Below, piece by piece: positions 1 through 12,800 of a stretch of 64,000 nucleotides of DNA. Source of the DNA: Pleodorina starrii (taxonomy: Eukaryota > Chlorophyta > Chlorophyceae > Chlamydomonadales > Volvocaceae); the NCBI GenBank assembly GCA_030267565.1, contig BRXU01000002.1:5393501-5457500 (forward strand). The letters are read 5' to 3'. Each line of letters begins with the position of its first letter. Within the stretch, counting starts at the first letter, position 1. The notes below the pieces were generated by a model. It saw only the letters and a program-made list of their open reading frames with translations. It did not search any database and was not told the origin of the DNA. The translations under genes and the position numbers were made by a program.

Positions 1-30
1 TCCCCTCTCCCCTCTCCCCTCTCCCCTCTC
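1..30. repeat. (CCCCTCT)n simple repeat at the window edge
   Basis: The first 30 bases are a tandem CCCCTCT pyrimidine array. It is followed directly by one copy (31-60) of a dispersed repeat with core CTGCGGTATC. In the minus-strand orientation of the PP2C gene this would lie in an intron. Confidence 0.8.
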
Positions 31-285
31 CGTCCCTTCGCTGCGGTATCTTCTTTTTTACCCCTCTTCCCCCCGCCGGGCGGACGCCAGCTGGAACCCG
101 GCAGACGGCACAGGCAGCAGCAAGGGACCTTGGTCCCGCAGTTCCCCACCCGCAAAGATTGCCACTTGGCCAAACCCAGTGGAGATCTCGCGCGCTGGAC
201 GCCGCGCACAGGGCGTCCCACCCGAGGGGCCAAGGCCAAGGGTGTGCGCGCTGCGGTGTCCGCCCATCTCACAATCCCGACCCAC

Positions 286-741
286 CATGGCCGTCGTAGA
301 CGCCAGCCCACGCGAACGGCTCCCCAGGCTCGCCAGGCGGGGCGATCTGCGCGTGCGTTAAGCGACGGAGGTTGATGTATAGACGGCCGCGAGAGCCTTA
401 GTTGGTAGGCTTCCGACGGCAAGTCGTGAAGAGCGACTCATCCGGGCGACCCACCTTGACGTCGTAACGGTCCTGCGGTTAACAAAGCGCGATGCAAATC
501 TTGTAAGTTACACAAATATATAATAAGAACAAAAAGTCGGACTGTTTAAGGGATGCGCAAAAATCCATACCTCGTTAATCTTGCGCGAGGTGCCCTTCAC
601 GGTGTACGCGCCAGTCCCGGAAACCACAACACGAGCTGGAGCTGCTGTAATAGCGGGCTCAGCGGTAGCGCGAACGCAGACGCTGCGAGGTCCGCGCACG
701 GGACCGCCCGCGCGGAGAACCTTTTGCTGTGCCAAAGACAT
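286..741 (-). CDS. PP2C-family Ser/Thr protein phosphatase, plastid-targeted, 5' end only
   Basis: Three N-terminal exons were built on the minus strand: 741-571, a micro-exon of only 18 bases at 472-455, and 346-286. The phases agree (0, 0, then 1) and all donors are GT (GTATGG, GTGGGT, GTGGGT). The product starts with an Arg/Ala/Val-rich, acid-poor stretch of about 28 residues ending VCVRA, which looks like a chloroplast transit peptide. Then come GTSRKINEDRYDVK and FAWAGVYDGHG. NEDRYD and VYDGHG are the first two metal-binding motifs of metal-dependent PP2C phosphatases. The rest of the catalytic domain lies beyond the left edge; positions 1-285 would be intron. The start at 741 is the only Met before the transit-like sequence. 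It is divergent from the thiamine gene. The family assignment is firm; the substrate is unknown. Confidence 0.82.
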
Positions 742-898
742 TTTTTGTTACTATTAAAAAAATTCCAAAAAGCGTAGCAATGGGTCTCGGGCTCAGAGGG
801 CGTCGATTTCCTTAAAATCAATCCATCCATCCGACCACCAACCGCCCAACCAACTCAGATGACTTTGTCGTTTCGCTCAAGCGTGCGACACAAACTTC
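742..898. promoter_or_regulatory. Short divergent 5' region shared by PP2C and thiamine genes
   Basis: Only about 157 bases separate the two proposed start codons (253 if the thiamine gene starts at 995). Any core promoter and both 5' UTRs must therefore overlap here or extend into coding sequence. No TATA box is evident. An A/T-rich run (ttttttgttactattaaaa) at 741-759 and tandem CCAT/CCAAC units at 818-855 are the only visible features. This is inferred from gene layout alone. Confidence 0.45.
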
Positions 899-3800
899 AT
901 GCTTCTGTTAAGAAGAAGCTGCTGGATTTCTCGCACACGTCGGATCGTAGGCAGGGGACGGGTGCGGCGCGTGCCTCTGCCGTCGTCCGTCATTATGGCT
1001 GGCGCGGAGAACATTCCGAGCGGCCTGCCGGCTACGAATGGCCTTTCCATGGAGCTTTGGCAATCCGTTCAGCGGGAGGTCTACATGTCGCTGCACGACC
1101 CTTTCGTGCAAGGGCTGGCACAGGGCACGCTTGACCGGTGCGAGCGTTGCTGCGACGGACTCCGTCATGGCTTTTGCGCGTCTTAACTATTTGACCAAAC
1201 CCCGTAACTCCTTCCGTGTTTGCGTGTTGGCGCAACCAGCCCCAACCCCGAGGCCCCGGGCGGTCCACGTGCGTCCCCTGTTTCAGATTCGTCCCCTGGC
1301 CGCTCGACCCCGTACTTCCCGCGACACAGTACAACCCCACCCACGCAAAAATCATTGCCATGAAACCCAAATCCGCCGCCGCTGCTCGCCGTCCATCACA
1401 TGCCTCATGCCTGTGGTTACGGCCCTGACCCAAAACTTCCAAAAAGTAACGCACCCTGCCCGACGTCCGCCTCCGCCAGGACACGAGCGACACCGCAACC
1501 CCCCCCTCCACTTCCACACCCCGCCCCCGTCCCCCACCACTTCTCTCTTCTGACTGGGACCTTACCCGGCCCCGCTGCAGGCCCCCGCACTGCCCAGGCC
1601 CCTCCACCGAAACCGCCCCCACCCTACTGCCCAGGCGCGCCCCCACCGACGCCTCGCAACCCCTCAGCCTCCCCCTCCCATCGCACTCTCAACCCCCTCC
1701 TGCCCCCCCTCCTGCCCCCCCTCTTCCCCCCCTCCCTCTCCCCCCTCCCTCCCTCTCCCCCCCTCCGCAGCCGCGCCTTCCAGCACTACGTGGCCCAGGA
1801 CGCCTTTTTCCTCAAGTACTTTGCCCGCGCGTACGGCATCGCGCTGAGTAAGGCCCTGGCGCTGGACGACGACACGTTTGCCGTACTGGGCCGCCTGCTT
1901 CGGGGGGTGCACACCGAGCTGCAGCTGCACGGCTCCTATGCGGCCAAGTGGGGCGTGCACCTGCCACACATGAACCTAAGCAACCCACAGCAGCTGGAGC
2001 AGCAGCAGGGGCAGCAGGGCCAGGGGCAGCAGGGGCAGGGGCTGCAGCAGGGCCAGGGGCAGCAGGGGCAGGGGCTGCAGCAGGGCCAGGGGCAGCAGGG
2101 GCAGGAGCAGCAGGGGCAGCAAACCGCTGCGGCAGGAGGAGGCAGCGGCGGCGCTGCTGATGCTGATGTCGGCGGCGGTGGCGATGTGGTGCAGTTCTGT
2201 GGCCCCAGTGCCGCCACCAGGGCGTACACGGACTTCCTGATGGAGGTGGCGGAGGACGGGGGACAGGTGGGAGCGGGGGGCGGAGGAGGGGGGACAGGTG
2301 GGGCGGAGGAGGGGCTGGGCTGGGTTGGGTTGGGGGAAGGGGGGCTGGGGGCGAGGGGTTGGTTGACGGGGGGATGATAAAGGGGGGGATATGCGGAGGG
2401 GGAGGTGCGGAGAGGGAGGAGGGTGGGTGGGTGGGTGGGTGGGTGGGTGCGAGAGATGCCAGTGGAGAGAGGGAAGCTGGTGTGTGCGTGTGGGGGGGGG
2501 GGGGGGGGCTGGCGATGGGGCCCGGAACCGGAGAGGGCGGCTGGGGGCTGGGGGCGGGGGCGGGAGGGGGGGAGGCCGGGGTGGGGGAGGGGTTCAGGGG
2601 TGGGGGTTCAGGGGAGGCCGGGGTGGGGGAGGGGTGCACCAGGCGACGGAGCCGAGCCTGAAGGGGCTGCAGGTGGGAGGGGAGTCGGGAGAGGAGGGAA
2701 GGGGGGAGGGGAGGGGAAGGGAGGGGAAGGGAAGGGAGGGAAAGGAGGGCCGCAGCGGTGATGGCGCTGGCCAACGGAGGTCACCCGCCCCCGACCCCAT
2801 ACCGCCCTCATCTCCCACCCCACCCCCTGTCCGGGCGTTCGTGCCGTTCTTGTGCTGTCGCGCGTAATCGTCCGTCCGGGTTGGTCTGGCGGCGACGCGG
2901 TCGCAGCGTCTTTTCAGCTCGGTAAGGTTACAGGTATGTTCGGTAAGTATTACTGGGTTCAGGGTCCGTTCGCTAACGCCGTCCTCGTCTCCGCTGCGGT
3001 ATCATTTTCTACCCCCTAGCCCATCTCACCGCCCCACCCCCGGCATCCCCCGCCTTCCCCCCGCGCCTCCTTCTTCTCCTCCTCCTGCTGCTGCTGCTGC
3101 TTCCACGCGCGGGGGGAGCCAACGCATAACCCTCCACCCTCCCGCTGTGTGTCTACACATACCACCCACCCAGCCAGTCAGCCCGTCAGCTCTTTCGGAC
3201 TGTTTTCTAGACAACCCCCCACCCGCCCACCCACCCACCCGCCCCTCCATTCGCCCACCTTCCCCTCCCCCTCCTGGTCAGGACGGCGGCGTGGCTGAGA
3301 TCCTTGCGGCCATGCTGCCCTGCTCCCGACTGTACGGCTTCCTGGGCTGTGCACTGGCGGCGGCGCACGGAGGCAACGGAGCCGGTGGCGGCGCGGGGGG
3401 TCCGGATCACGAGTACTGGGAGTGGGTGCGGACGTACTCATCACCCGAATACCTGGTGGGTGGGTGGGTGGGGGGGGGTGGGGAAAGGGTGGATGGGCGG
3501 GTGAGGGAAGGGTGGGTGGGGGGGGGTGTAGGGGGGTGGGGTGGGGTGGGGAAAGGGTGGGTGGGGGGGAAAGGGTGGGGGGGTGAGGGAAGGGTGGGTG
3601 GGTGGGTGAGTGGGTGGGTCGCTAGCTAGGGCAGGGGGGCTGGCTGCCCGCGTGTCGCCGGTGTGTATATGGGGGGGGGCGGGGCCGGCAAGTTGGGAAG
3701 CTGTAAGGTTTGCGGGTCGGAGGGCCGGTGGGTCGGTGGGTCGGTGGGCCGCCGCTGCCTGACGTGGAGTGACGTGACGTGACGAGGAGGCGGTGTGCTG

Positions 3801-6800
3801 CCACGTCATCCGACCCTCCCCTCCCCTCTCTCCTCCTCCAGGCGATTCCGGCGCTCAAGGAAGCCATGTTCGACCGACTGGCGGCCCACGCGGACAAGGG
3901 TGGGTGGGTGGGTGGGTGGGTGGGCGGAAGGGGGGGAGGGTAACAGAGATGGAATCGCCGGAGGGGAAGGGGGGGACGGTCAGATGGCAACGCACCGTTA
4001 AATGTGTCTGTGGGGTCAACGAGGGAGGGGTTAGGTTGAGAGGGACTCGGCCTCCGACCTGCTGTGGCGCGTGTGGGGTGGGTGGAGTGGTGCAGGCCCC
4101 CCCCCCCACACACACCCGGGCACGCACCGACCAGGCTCCACCTGCCCCCTCCCCAACCCCCACCTCTCCCAACCCTTATAATCTCCCAGCTCCCCCCCAC
4201 CCTCCCAACCTTACCAACCCTTCCCAACCCTGCCAAGTTGTTATTCTTCCCCTCTCAAACCCCCCCTCCCCCTCCCCACCCCTCGTCACGCACTTATCCC
4301 TTCTCTTATCCCCCCAACCCCCCCTCCCCCTCCCCTCTGCTCCCCAGCCAAGCTGCTGTCCCTATACCGGCGGGCGATGCAGCTCGAGGCGGAGTTCTTT
4401 GCGGCGCAACCCTTCGCACCACCACCCCGTGAGTAGCGGTGAAGGTGCCGCACTGCCGCTGAGGCTGTGGGGGAGAGTGTGTGTTTATAGGGGGGGTAAG
4501 GGGGTTCCGGTGGTGGCGCAGGGGATGGAGGGATGGAGGGGGGCGGGCACCCGCCCCCCCATGCACCGACCCCACATGGGATACAACACAGACGGGCGCA
4601 GAGGCGGCAGCAGCACCAGCCGCAAGGCCGGTGCAGCAAGCAGGGGGCCAGCGGCAGCGGCAGCGGTGGTGGTTCCGGCTGCTTGTCACCTCACTTGCCC
4701 TGCTTTCCTGACACCCCCCGTTGTCTCCCTCCCCTCCCCTGTTCCCTTTCCCTCCCCTGTCCCCTCCCCTCCCCTGTCCCCTCCCCTGTCCCCCCCCCCC
4801 CGATTTCTTCTGTTACGTTACCGTTCACGGGCTCCGACCTATACGTGGATAACCCCTCCCCTGTCTCCCTCCCCTCCCCTGTCCCCTCCCCTCCCCCCTT
4901 CCCCCTCCCCCTGTCAGGCCGTATCGCTGCCCTGGTGGTGGACTTCGATGAGACGTGCAGCTCCAGGGATACCATCGGGGGGCTGCTGCGGCTGGCGGAG
5001 GCGGCGGCGGAGGCGGTGAGGGCGGGGGAGGGGGGTGTGTGCGTGTGTGTGTATGTGTGTGTCTGTGTATGCGCGTGTGTGACGCTGTGGTACTGTGAGA
5101 CTGTGTTCTTTGTTTATTCCCGGGGACTACCCACAGGGTAAGGGTAAGAGCAAGGTAGGAGTTCCTTGGGAGGAGGGTGGAGCGTGTGTGATGCTGTGTG
5201 TCTTCTGTGGGTGGGTGGATGTGTCTGTGTGGGTGGGTGGGTGGATGTGTCTGGATGGTAGGGTGGGTGGGTGGGTGGGTGGGTGGGTGGGTGGGTGGGT
5301 GGGTGGGTGATATCGTGTGTGGGTGGGTGGTATCGTTGACGCACTCCACTCGTCCCCCCTCCCCATCAATGAACCCCCCCCCCCTCCTCCTCAGGGCCGA
5401 CCCACCCCGGGTGATGCGCAGTGGGCCCGCGCCACCCCGGGTCGGTTGGCGGAGGGCTACGTGGCCGCACAGGAGGAGATGCTGAGGGAGGCGCTGCCCG
5501 AGGGGGTGAGCGGGGAACGAAGCGGGGGGGGAGAAAGACGTGCGTGTGTGTGTATGTGGTGGGGGGTGTCGTATGAGTGCAGTTGGGTCGGCCCAGCGCC
5601 CCGGGGTTTGGGTCGGGGCGCTCCAGTCCAGATCTGGTCGCTCCAGCGCCGACCCGTGGGTCGGTGCAACGGGCGGTCCCAGTCCCGGTCTCAGACCCAG
5701 GCCCAGTCAGTGCCGAGTTCTCTTATGTCTTATCCCCCAATGATGATGTTGGTTACCCGGACTGGACTGGACTGGACTGGACTGGACTGGCTGTCAGGAT
5801 CCTATGTAGCCCATGTGCGCGGTAACACCGATGTCGTACATACCCTGATGTAGTACTTGTCGTACAAACAACTGCCTTTGCAGCAACCCGACGCGACGTC
5901 GTACGACGCCGAGGGCCTGGCGGCCTTCCTGGAGCGGCTCTCCGATTTCGATGAGCGGATGAACGGAGTGGTGGAGGAGAGCGGCATACTGAGGGGTGAG
6001 GGGGGGGTGAAGGGGGGGGGGGGGGGAAGGGGGGGGGGTGTGAAGGGGGGGGGGGGGGGGGGGGGTGGGGGGGCGTGCGGGGGGTTACGAATGCTAGGGC
6101 GGGGACGTGTTCGAAGGGGGGGGAGGGGGTGCATGCCATCTTAGGGGGGTTGGGGTCGCAGTGCGGGTGTGGCCGAGGTGGTTACAAAGACTACGTAGTG
6201 GGTGGGGTGGGGTGGGGTGGGGTGGGGGTAAATACATGGCCATGCTACGGGGGTGGGGGACGTGGGAGCACCAGGCCTCGTAACCCACCCACCCACCCGG
6301 CCCCATATATATATGTATATATATATACAAACCCCAGCTGCTCCGCATCCCCTCTCCCCTCGTGTTGTACTCATTACCTCCCCCCCAAACACACATACAC
6401 ACACGCCTGTTGTATCCACCTTTCCAGCAAATGCCCGACTGGAAGATGCCCAGTCAGTCAGTAGACACCCACCTACCTACCTACCTACCTACCTACCTAC
6501 CTACCTACCTACCTACCTACCTACCTACCTACCTACCTACCTACCTACCTACCTACCTACCTACCTACCTACCTACCTACCTACCTACCTGACTACCTCG
6601 GATACTACCCAGGATACTACACTAACCTCCTGCCCTCATCCCCCTCTACCCCTCTACCCCCCTCCCCCTCCCTCCCCCTCTCCCTCCCCCCGGGTTAGGC
6701 TCCACGGAGGCTGAGGTGGCTGCGGCGGGTGCGGAGGTGCGGCTGCGGCCCCATTGCTTGGAGACCCTGAGGGCGGCTCTGAAGCGGGGTGGGTGGCCGT

Positions 6801-9800
6801 AGGGGGGTGGGTGGGTGGGAGGTGTGGGAAGGGGGAGGTGGGATATGAGCAGGTCCGTAGGGCTGCGTGCAGGATGGCTGACTGAGGACGTCCCCGCCGT
6901 CTAAGAATCACCCCCACCTCTCTCTCTCCCCGCCCCCTCCCCCTCACGTTTGCCTCAGGCCCGTGCACGTGTCCTCCTCCTCCTCCTCCGCATCTCTTGG
7001 TTGATGCAACCAGCACCAGAACCAGAACCAGTACCAATATCGCATTGCAATCGAACTTACCCCCCCCCAACTTCTTCTCCCGCACGTCTTTCCTCCCCAC
7101 CCCCAGTTCATGGGCTCCAGCCTATCCTTGACTATCAAATCCTGTCGTACTCTTCCCCCTACCTTCCGTCTCATGTTATATAACTGAGTATATCACTCCC
7201 TAACCCCTCCCCCCTAACAGGCATCCCCGTCGAGGTGGTGTCAGTCAACTGGTCGGACATGTACGTGGGTGCGGCGCTGGGGCCGGGGCTGGGGCTGGAG
7301 GGAGCCGGGGGGGCCCAGGCGGGCAGCGGACCCGCCACCTCCGCCTCGGCCTCGCCCTCCTCTTCCACCGCCACTGCCGTACGACTGCGCTGCAACAGCC
7401 TGCAGGTGAGGTCGTCAGGGCGTGGTCGGGGATGCCGTTCGCCACCTGCTGCCGTACCCGCTCCAGGCAGGGGGGCCCTGGGGATCGTTCGTGGTGGCCT
7501 GTACACGAGGAAAAGGCGGGGGGGGGGGTAGGAGGGATGCTGGGGCGCGCGCGCGAACCCACAGACGGCGTATGTGTATGTGTGTGTGTGTATGTGTGTG
7601 TGTTTCAGGGTATGTTCGGTGGTGTCGTGTCAAGGCACGCCCAGCCCTCCATACGGGGAAGTGCGGCTGCCAGTGCGAAAGGAAAACCAAAGGAGGCGGA
7701 GCTTCGCGGCCCCGGCCCGGCTCCCACCCACCCACCCGCCCGCCCACCCCTCCATAATGGGGGTCCCGCCTCCCCGCCTTTTCGTTTCCCCCTTCCCCCT
7801 CCCCCTCCCGCAGGTGGGTCCCGACGGCCTTACCTCCGGCTCGCTCCTCAAGCGGGTGCAAACCGCCCGGGACAAGACCCGCGAGCTGTCGAGGCTCAGG
7901 AAGGAGCTGCAGCAGCAGCAGCAGCAGCAGACGGCGGCGGCGGGGGCGCGAAGCGCCGCCACCGCCGGCGGCGGTGGCGCCGGCGGCGGCGGCGGCGGCG
8001 GCCTGTTGGTGTACGTGGGCGACTCGACGAGTGACCTGGGGGCGTTGCTGGCAGCAGATGTGGGGGTGGTGGTGGGTGAGAATCGGCTGCTGCGACGCGT
8101 CGCCGCGCGCTTCGGCGTGCGGTTGCGGCCGCTGGCGGCGGCGCCGCTGGCGGTCCCGTCGACGGCGGCGGCGGCGGCGGGCGGGTCGGGAGGTGTGTTG
8201 TACGAGGCGGCTGGCGGATGGGCGGAGATCCGGGCGTTTCTGTTTGGGGTGGAGAGGCCGGAGAAGGAGGAGGCGGAGGGGGTGCCGGCGGCGGAGGCGG
8301 CGGCGGAGGCCGAGCCGCCGCAGGGAGGATGCGGTGGCGGAAGCACGGCGGAGGCGGAGGCGGCGTCAGCGGCGGCGGCGCCGGCGGCAGCGTCAGCGGC
8401 GGCGGCGGCACCAGCGGCGGCGGCGGCAGTGTCCCTCCCCCGGGTGCTCAGCATTGCGGGCTCGGACTCGGGCGGGGGTGCGGGCATCCAGGCGGATGTC
8501 AAGGTGGGGTGGGGTGGGGGGGGTGAAGAGCCGTTCTCGGGCGCGCGTTGTCGTACACCTGCTGTACGACACGTCGTACAGGTTCCCCGGGCGGGCTCCT
8601 GCCTTGTCTGCAAGCCGCCCCAAATCGCAGTTTCGCATTGCAATCTTACACCCCACCGTTCACGGGCTCCGGCCTATGCTTGGACCCCCCCCAATATTGG
8701 CCACCCTTATCGCGCCCGTCGTGACCATGCGTGCTCGTGCGCACATACACGGGTGCACAAATGCCCCCACACGCCGAAACTTGGAAGCCCCGTCGCTCCG
8801 AAACGCGCGCACTCGCCGCCGCCGCCGCGCAGGCGCTCCTGGCCCGAGGCGTCTTTGCGATGACCGCACTGACGGCGCTGACGGCGCAAAACACGCACGG
8901 CGTGAGTGCCGTACATGCCGTACCGCCCGAGTTCCTGAGGCAGCAGATCGACGCGGTGCTCTCGGGTGAGAGGTTCGGGGCTCTCCTGGGTTTTTGGGGT
9001 TACTTGATTTCTCAGTACCGGGGTTTTGATTGGCTGTTTTTGCGGCAATAAGGTTTTAGTGTTATTACCCCATTAGTCACTCTCAATTCAGACGAGGCGT
9101 TAGTCACTCGAAACTCGGACGGAGCGTCAGTCACTCGAAACTCGGACGGTGCATTAGTCACACTCAATTCGGACGTATGGACGTTGCCTCTCCTCCCGTC
9201 GCCTCCTGGCTTGCGCCCTCCCGCCTCCCCCAGCCTCCCTGCGGTGCCCCGTCCCTCATCCCCACTTCTGGACTGTTCTTCACCCTCCCGCCTCCCCCCA
9301 ACCCCCTCCCCCCAAAACACATACACACATAGACACACACACGCAACCTCCCCCACCCCCACCCACCCCCCACGCCCACAGACTTGGGCGCCGACGCCAT
9401 CAAGACCGGCATGCTGCCCAACGCCGAGGCCGTACACGTGGTCGCGGAGCGAGTACGACACTACCGCGCTGCCGCCGCCGCCGCCGCCTCACAGCCCGCT
9501 GCCAACGGGCTCCCCCTCCCCTCCCCTCCTCCCCCTCCCCCTCCCCCTCCCTCTCCCCCTCCCCGCCTGCTTCCTCTGGTGGTGGACCCCGTGTTGGTCA
9601 GCACCAGCGGTCACTCCCTGGCGGAGGGCGGTGTGGCGGCCGCTCTGCTGCGGGAGCTGCTGCCGCTGGCCACACTGGCGACACCCAACCTGCCGGAGGC
9701 GGAGGCGCTGCTGGGTGGGTGGGTGGGTGGGGGTCTGCTCGCCAGGGCTCCCCGCCTCCGTTCCATCGATGCGGCTTTTCGTCTTCCTAACCTCCTCCCA

Positions 9801-12800
9801 CCTTCCCTCCCACCTTCCCCTTCCCGCTCCCCGTCCCCCTTCCCCTGATGAAACACTGCACCCCGGAAAAATCCCATCCCCTATTCCCAATCCCCCCCTC
9901 CCCTCCCCCCCTTCCCTCCCCCCCTCCCCCCCTCCCCCCACCCCCCGGCTGCCAGGCTGTGGCCCAATCAACAGCGTTGAGGACATGCGGTGGGCGGCCA
10001 GGGAGCTGCAGATACGAACCGGATGCGGTGCCGTACTGGTCAAGGGAGGCCACCTCAAGCCGGCAGCGGCAGCGGAGGCGGCAGGGGCAGCGGAGGTGGA
10101 GCCGGCGGAGGTGGTTGACGTACTGTACGACGGCGAGCGGCTGCACGAGCTGCGGGGCGCGTGGGTCTCAACCGGCAATACACACGGCACGGGTGCGTGT
10201 GCGTGGTGCGTGTGGTGCGTGTGGGTGTGGGTGTGTGGGTGTGTGGGTGTGGGTGTGTGGGTGTGGGTGTGTGCTGTGCCTTGGCACTGAAGGGCGGGGG
10301 GTATAAATGTATGTATGGCAGGGGAGCGGAGGGCGCGCCGGGAAGGGCGGGGGGAGGGGAGGGGAAGGTGCGGGCACCCGGGTACGGTAGACCGGTAGTC
10401 CATCCGCATTGCAGTCGGTGACAGGCTCACAAAGGACGTCAATCTCCAACCCCCACCCCCACCCCCACCCCCTTCTCCCTCCTTTCCCCTCGTCATTGCT
10501 GCCTTTTATCTCCCCCTCTCCTCCTCTCCCCCTCTCCGACCTCTCCTCGGCCTGTCAGCTTGCCTTCCTAAGACTTTCGGTAGCACACACCCTAAACCCC
10601 TAGAAACCCTAAACTACCCCCCACCCCCTCCTATCAAACCCCCGTCCCCCCCCCCCACCCCCACCCCCCCCTCTCCCCCGGCCCCCCAACCCGGCCCCCC
10701 AGGCTGCACCCTCGCCTCCGCCATCTCCGCCGAGTTGTCCAAGGGTCTGCCCCTCCTGCCCGCAGTCACCGCCGCCCGGGCAGCCCTCTCAGAGGCCCTC
10801 CGAGCCAGCGCCCCCCTCACCCTCGGCAGCGGAGTGCAGAGACCCTTCCACCACTTGCACATGATGATGATGACGATGACGCAAGCCACGGCGCCGGCGG
10901 CGGCGGCGGCGGCGCCGGCGGCGGCGGCGGCGACGACGGTGACGGCGGCGACGGCGGCGGCAACGCCGGCGGCTCTGCTGCCGCGAGTGGATTTGTCGGT
11001 TCTGGGGCGGCAGCTGCGTCTGTACGGCGTCACGGACCCGCACTGCAATAGGAAATGCAACAGGTGCGGAGGAGGGGAGGAGGCGGTGTGCAGGGTGCAG
11101 GGTGGGAGAGACCCGCGGGTCGGTCGGTCGGTCGGTCGAGTTGGGGTCTCCTGGCGGGTGCACGCGGGGGGGGGGGGGGCGGGGGCTGGTTCCGTGGTGG
11201 CGCCAAACTGCATTGGCTGCCTGTAGAGTTTGGGTTTCAGAGCATCGCTTCCTTTCCCTCCCCCCCGCCTGCCGGTGCCACCCTCGTTCCCTTCACCGAA
11301 AACATCCCGCCCACCCCCGACCTCCAGGGCCCCCCAATGCACCCCTAAACACCCCTAACACCCCACTCCTCCACTCTTATCCAAACCCTAAACCCCATCT
11401 CCCCCGCCTCCCCCTCCCCCCAGGCCCCTGGTCGAGGCGGTGCGGTTGGCGGTGCGGGGTGGTGCCACCATCATTCAGCTGAGGGAGAAGGACATTGACG
11501 GGGGGGACTTCGCCAGGGAGGCGGCGGAGGCTCTCAAGGTGTGCGTGTGGGGGGGGGAGGCGGGCGGGGCTGGATGGGAAAAGGGGCTAAGAGGGGGAGG
11601 CGGCGGAGGCGCTCAAGGTGCGCCTGGTAAGTATTGATGGGTTTCCGGTCGCCTACGTCCCTTCGCTGCGGTATCGTTTTTATTCACCCCACACTACACT
11701 ACACGACACTAGACGCGCGTTGAGATGCGTATTTGCGTATTTGCGTTGTTGCGCTGCGCAGGTGTGCCGTCAGTACGGCGTTCCGTTGATCATCAACGAC
11801 CGTGTCGACGTGGCGCTGGCGGTTGGTGCTGACGGGGTTCACGTGGGGCAGTCGGATCTACCCGCGGAGGTGGTGCGGGCAATGATCGGTGAGCCGAGGG
11901 CCGGGGGTCAGAGGGTCGGGGTTCAGCTGGGGGTGAGGGTTCGGGGCTTAGAGCTTTAGTTTGTAGTGGAGAAATGCACTGTGGGGCTCTGTGGGTTGGT
12001 GGTTGGAGGTTGGGAGTTGGGTGTTTGGGGCCGATAAGACTTCGAAGTGCAGTTCCGCGATGGCTGGATGTGTGTAGGGGCGGGGGAAGGAGGCGCCGAT
12101 CGAGCAACGCAGTCGGAGAGGAGTCGAGCCCCGGTCCGCGGGGGCACCACCCAACACGGCGGGAGAGTGTTACCCTAATAACAGGGACTCTCTCCCCCCT
12201 TCTCCCTACCCAGCACCATCCCTGCCTTACATACCTCTCATCTATCCCCTCATCACTCCTTCCCTTCTCTTTTCTCTCCCTTCTCTTCTGCCTCTTTAAC
12301 TTTCCCCGCTCCCCCCTCTCTGCCCCCTCTCCCCTTTCCCTCCCTGCTCCCCCTCTCCCCCCTCCCCTCGCCCCTCCAGGCCCCAGCCGCATCCTGGGTG
12401 TGTCCGTCAAGACACCCGACCAGGCCCGAGCCGCCGCCGCCGCCGGTGCCGACTACCTGGGGGCGGGTGCGGTGGTCCCCACGGGCACCAAGGACACGGA
12501 CGTCATCGGGCTGGCGGGGCTGGCGGCGGTGTGCGAGGCGGCGGCGCCGCTGCCCGTGGTGGCCATTGGCGGAGTGACGGCGACCAACGCGGCGGACACC
12601 ATCCGGGCGGGCTGCGCGGGTGAGCGGTGCGGTGCGGGAGGGAGTGCGGTGCGGGAGTGCGGTGCGGGAGTGCGGTGCGGGAGTGGGGGGATGGGGGGTT
12701 TCGGGGGTACTCGCTTTCGGGCCGGTGTTGATAGGGGCCAGTGTTGGCTGCCACTGGGCTGGGCTTGGTGCTTGTTCCTTAGTGATGCCAGTGCTGATCC

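Noticed and set aside
2391..2867. Gly- and Pro-rich frames in introns of the thiamine gene
   Set aside because: They arise from GGGT and CCCT simple repeats; no splice-consistent coding sequence of normal composition.
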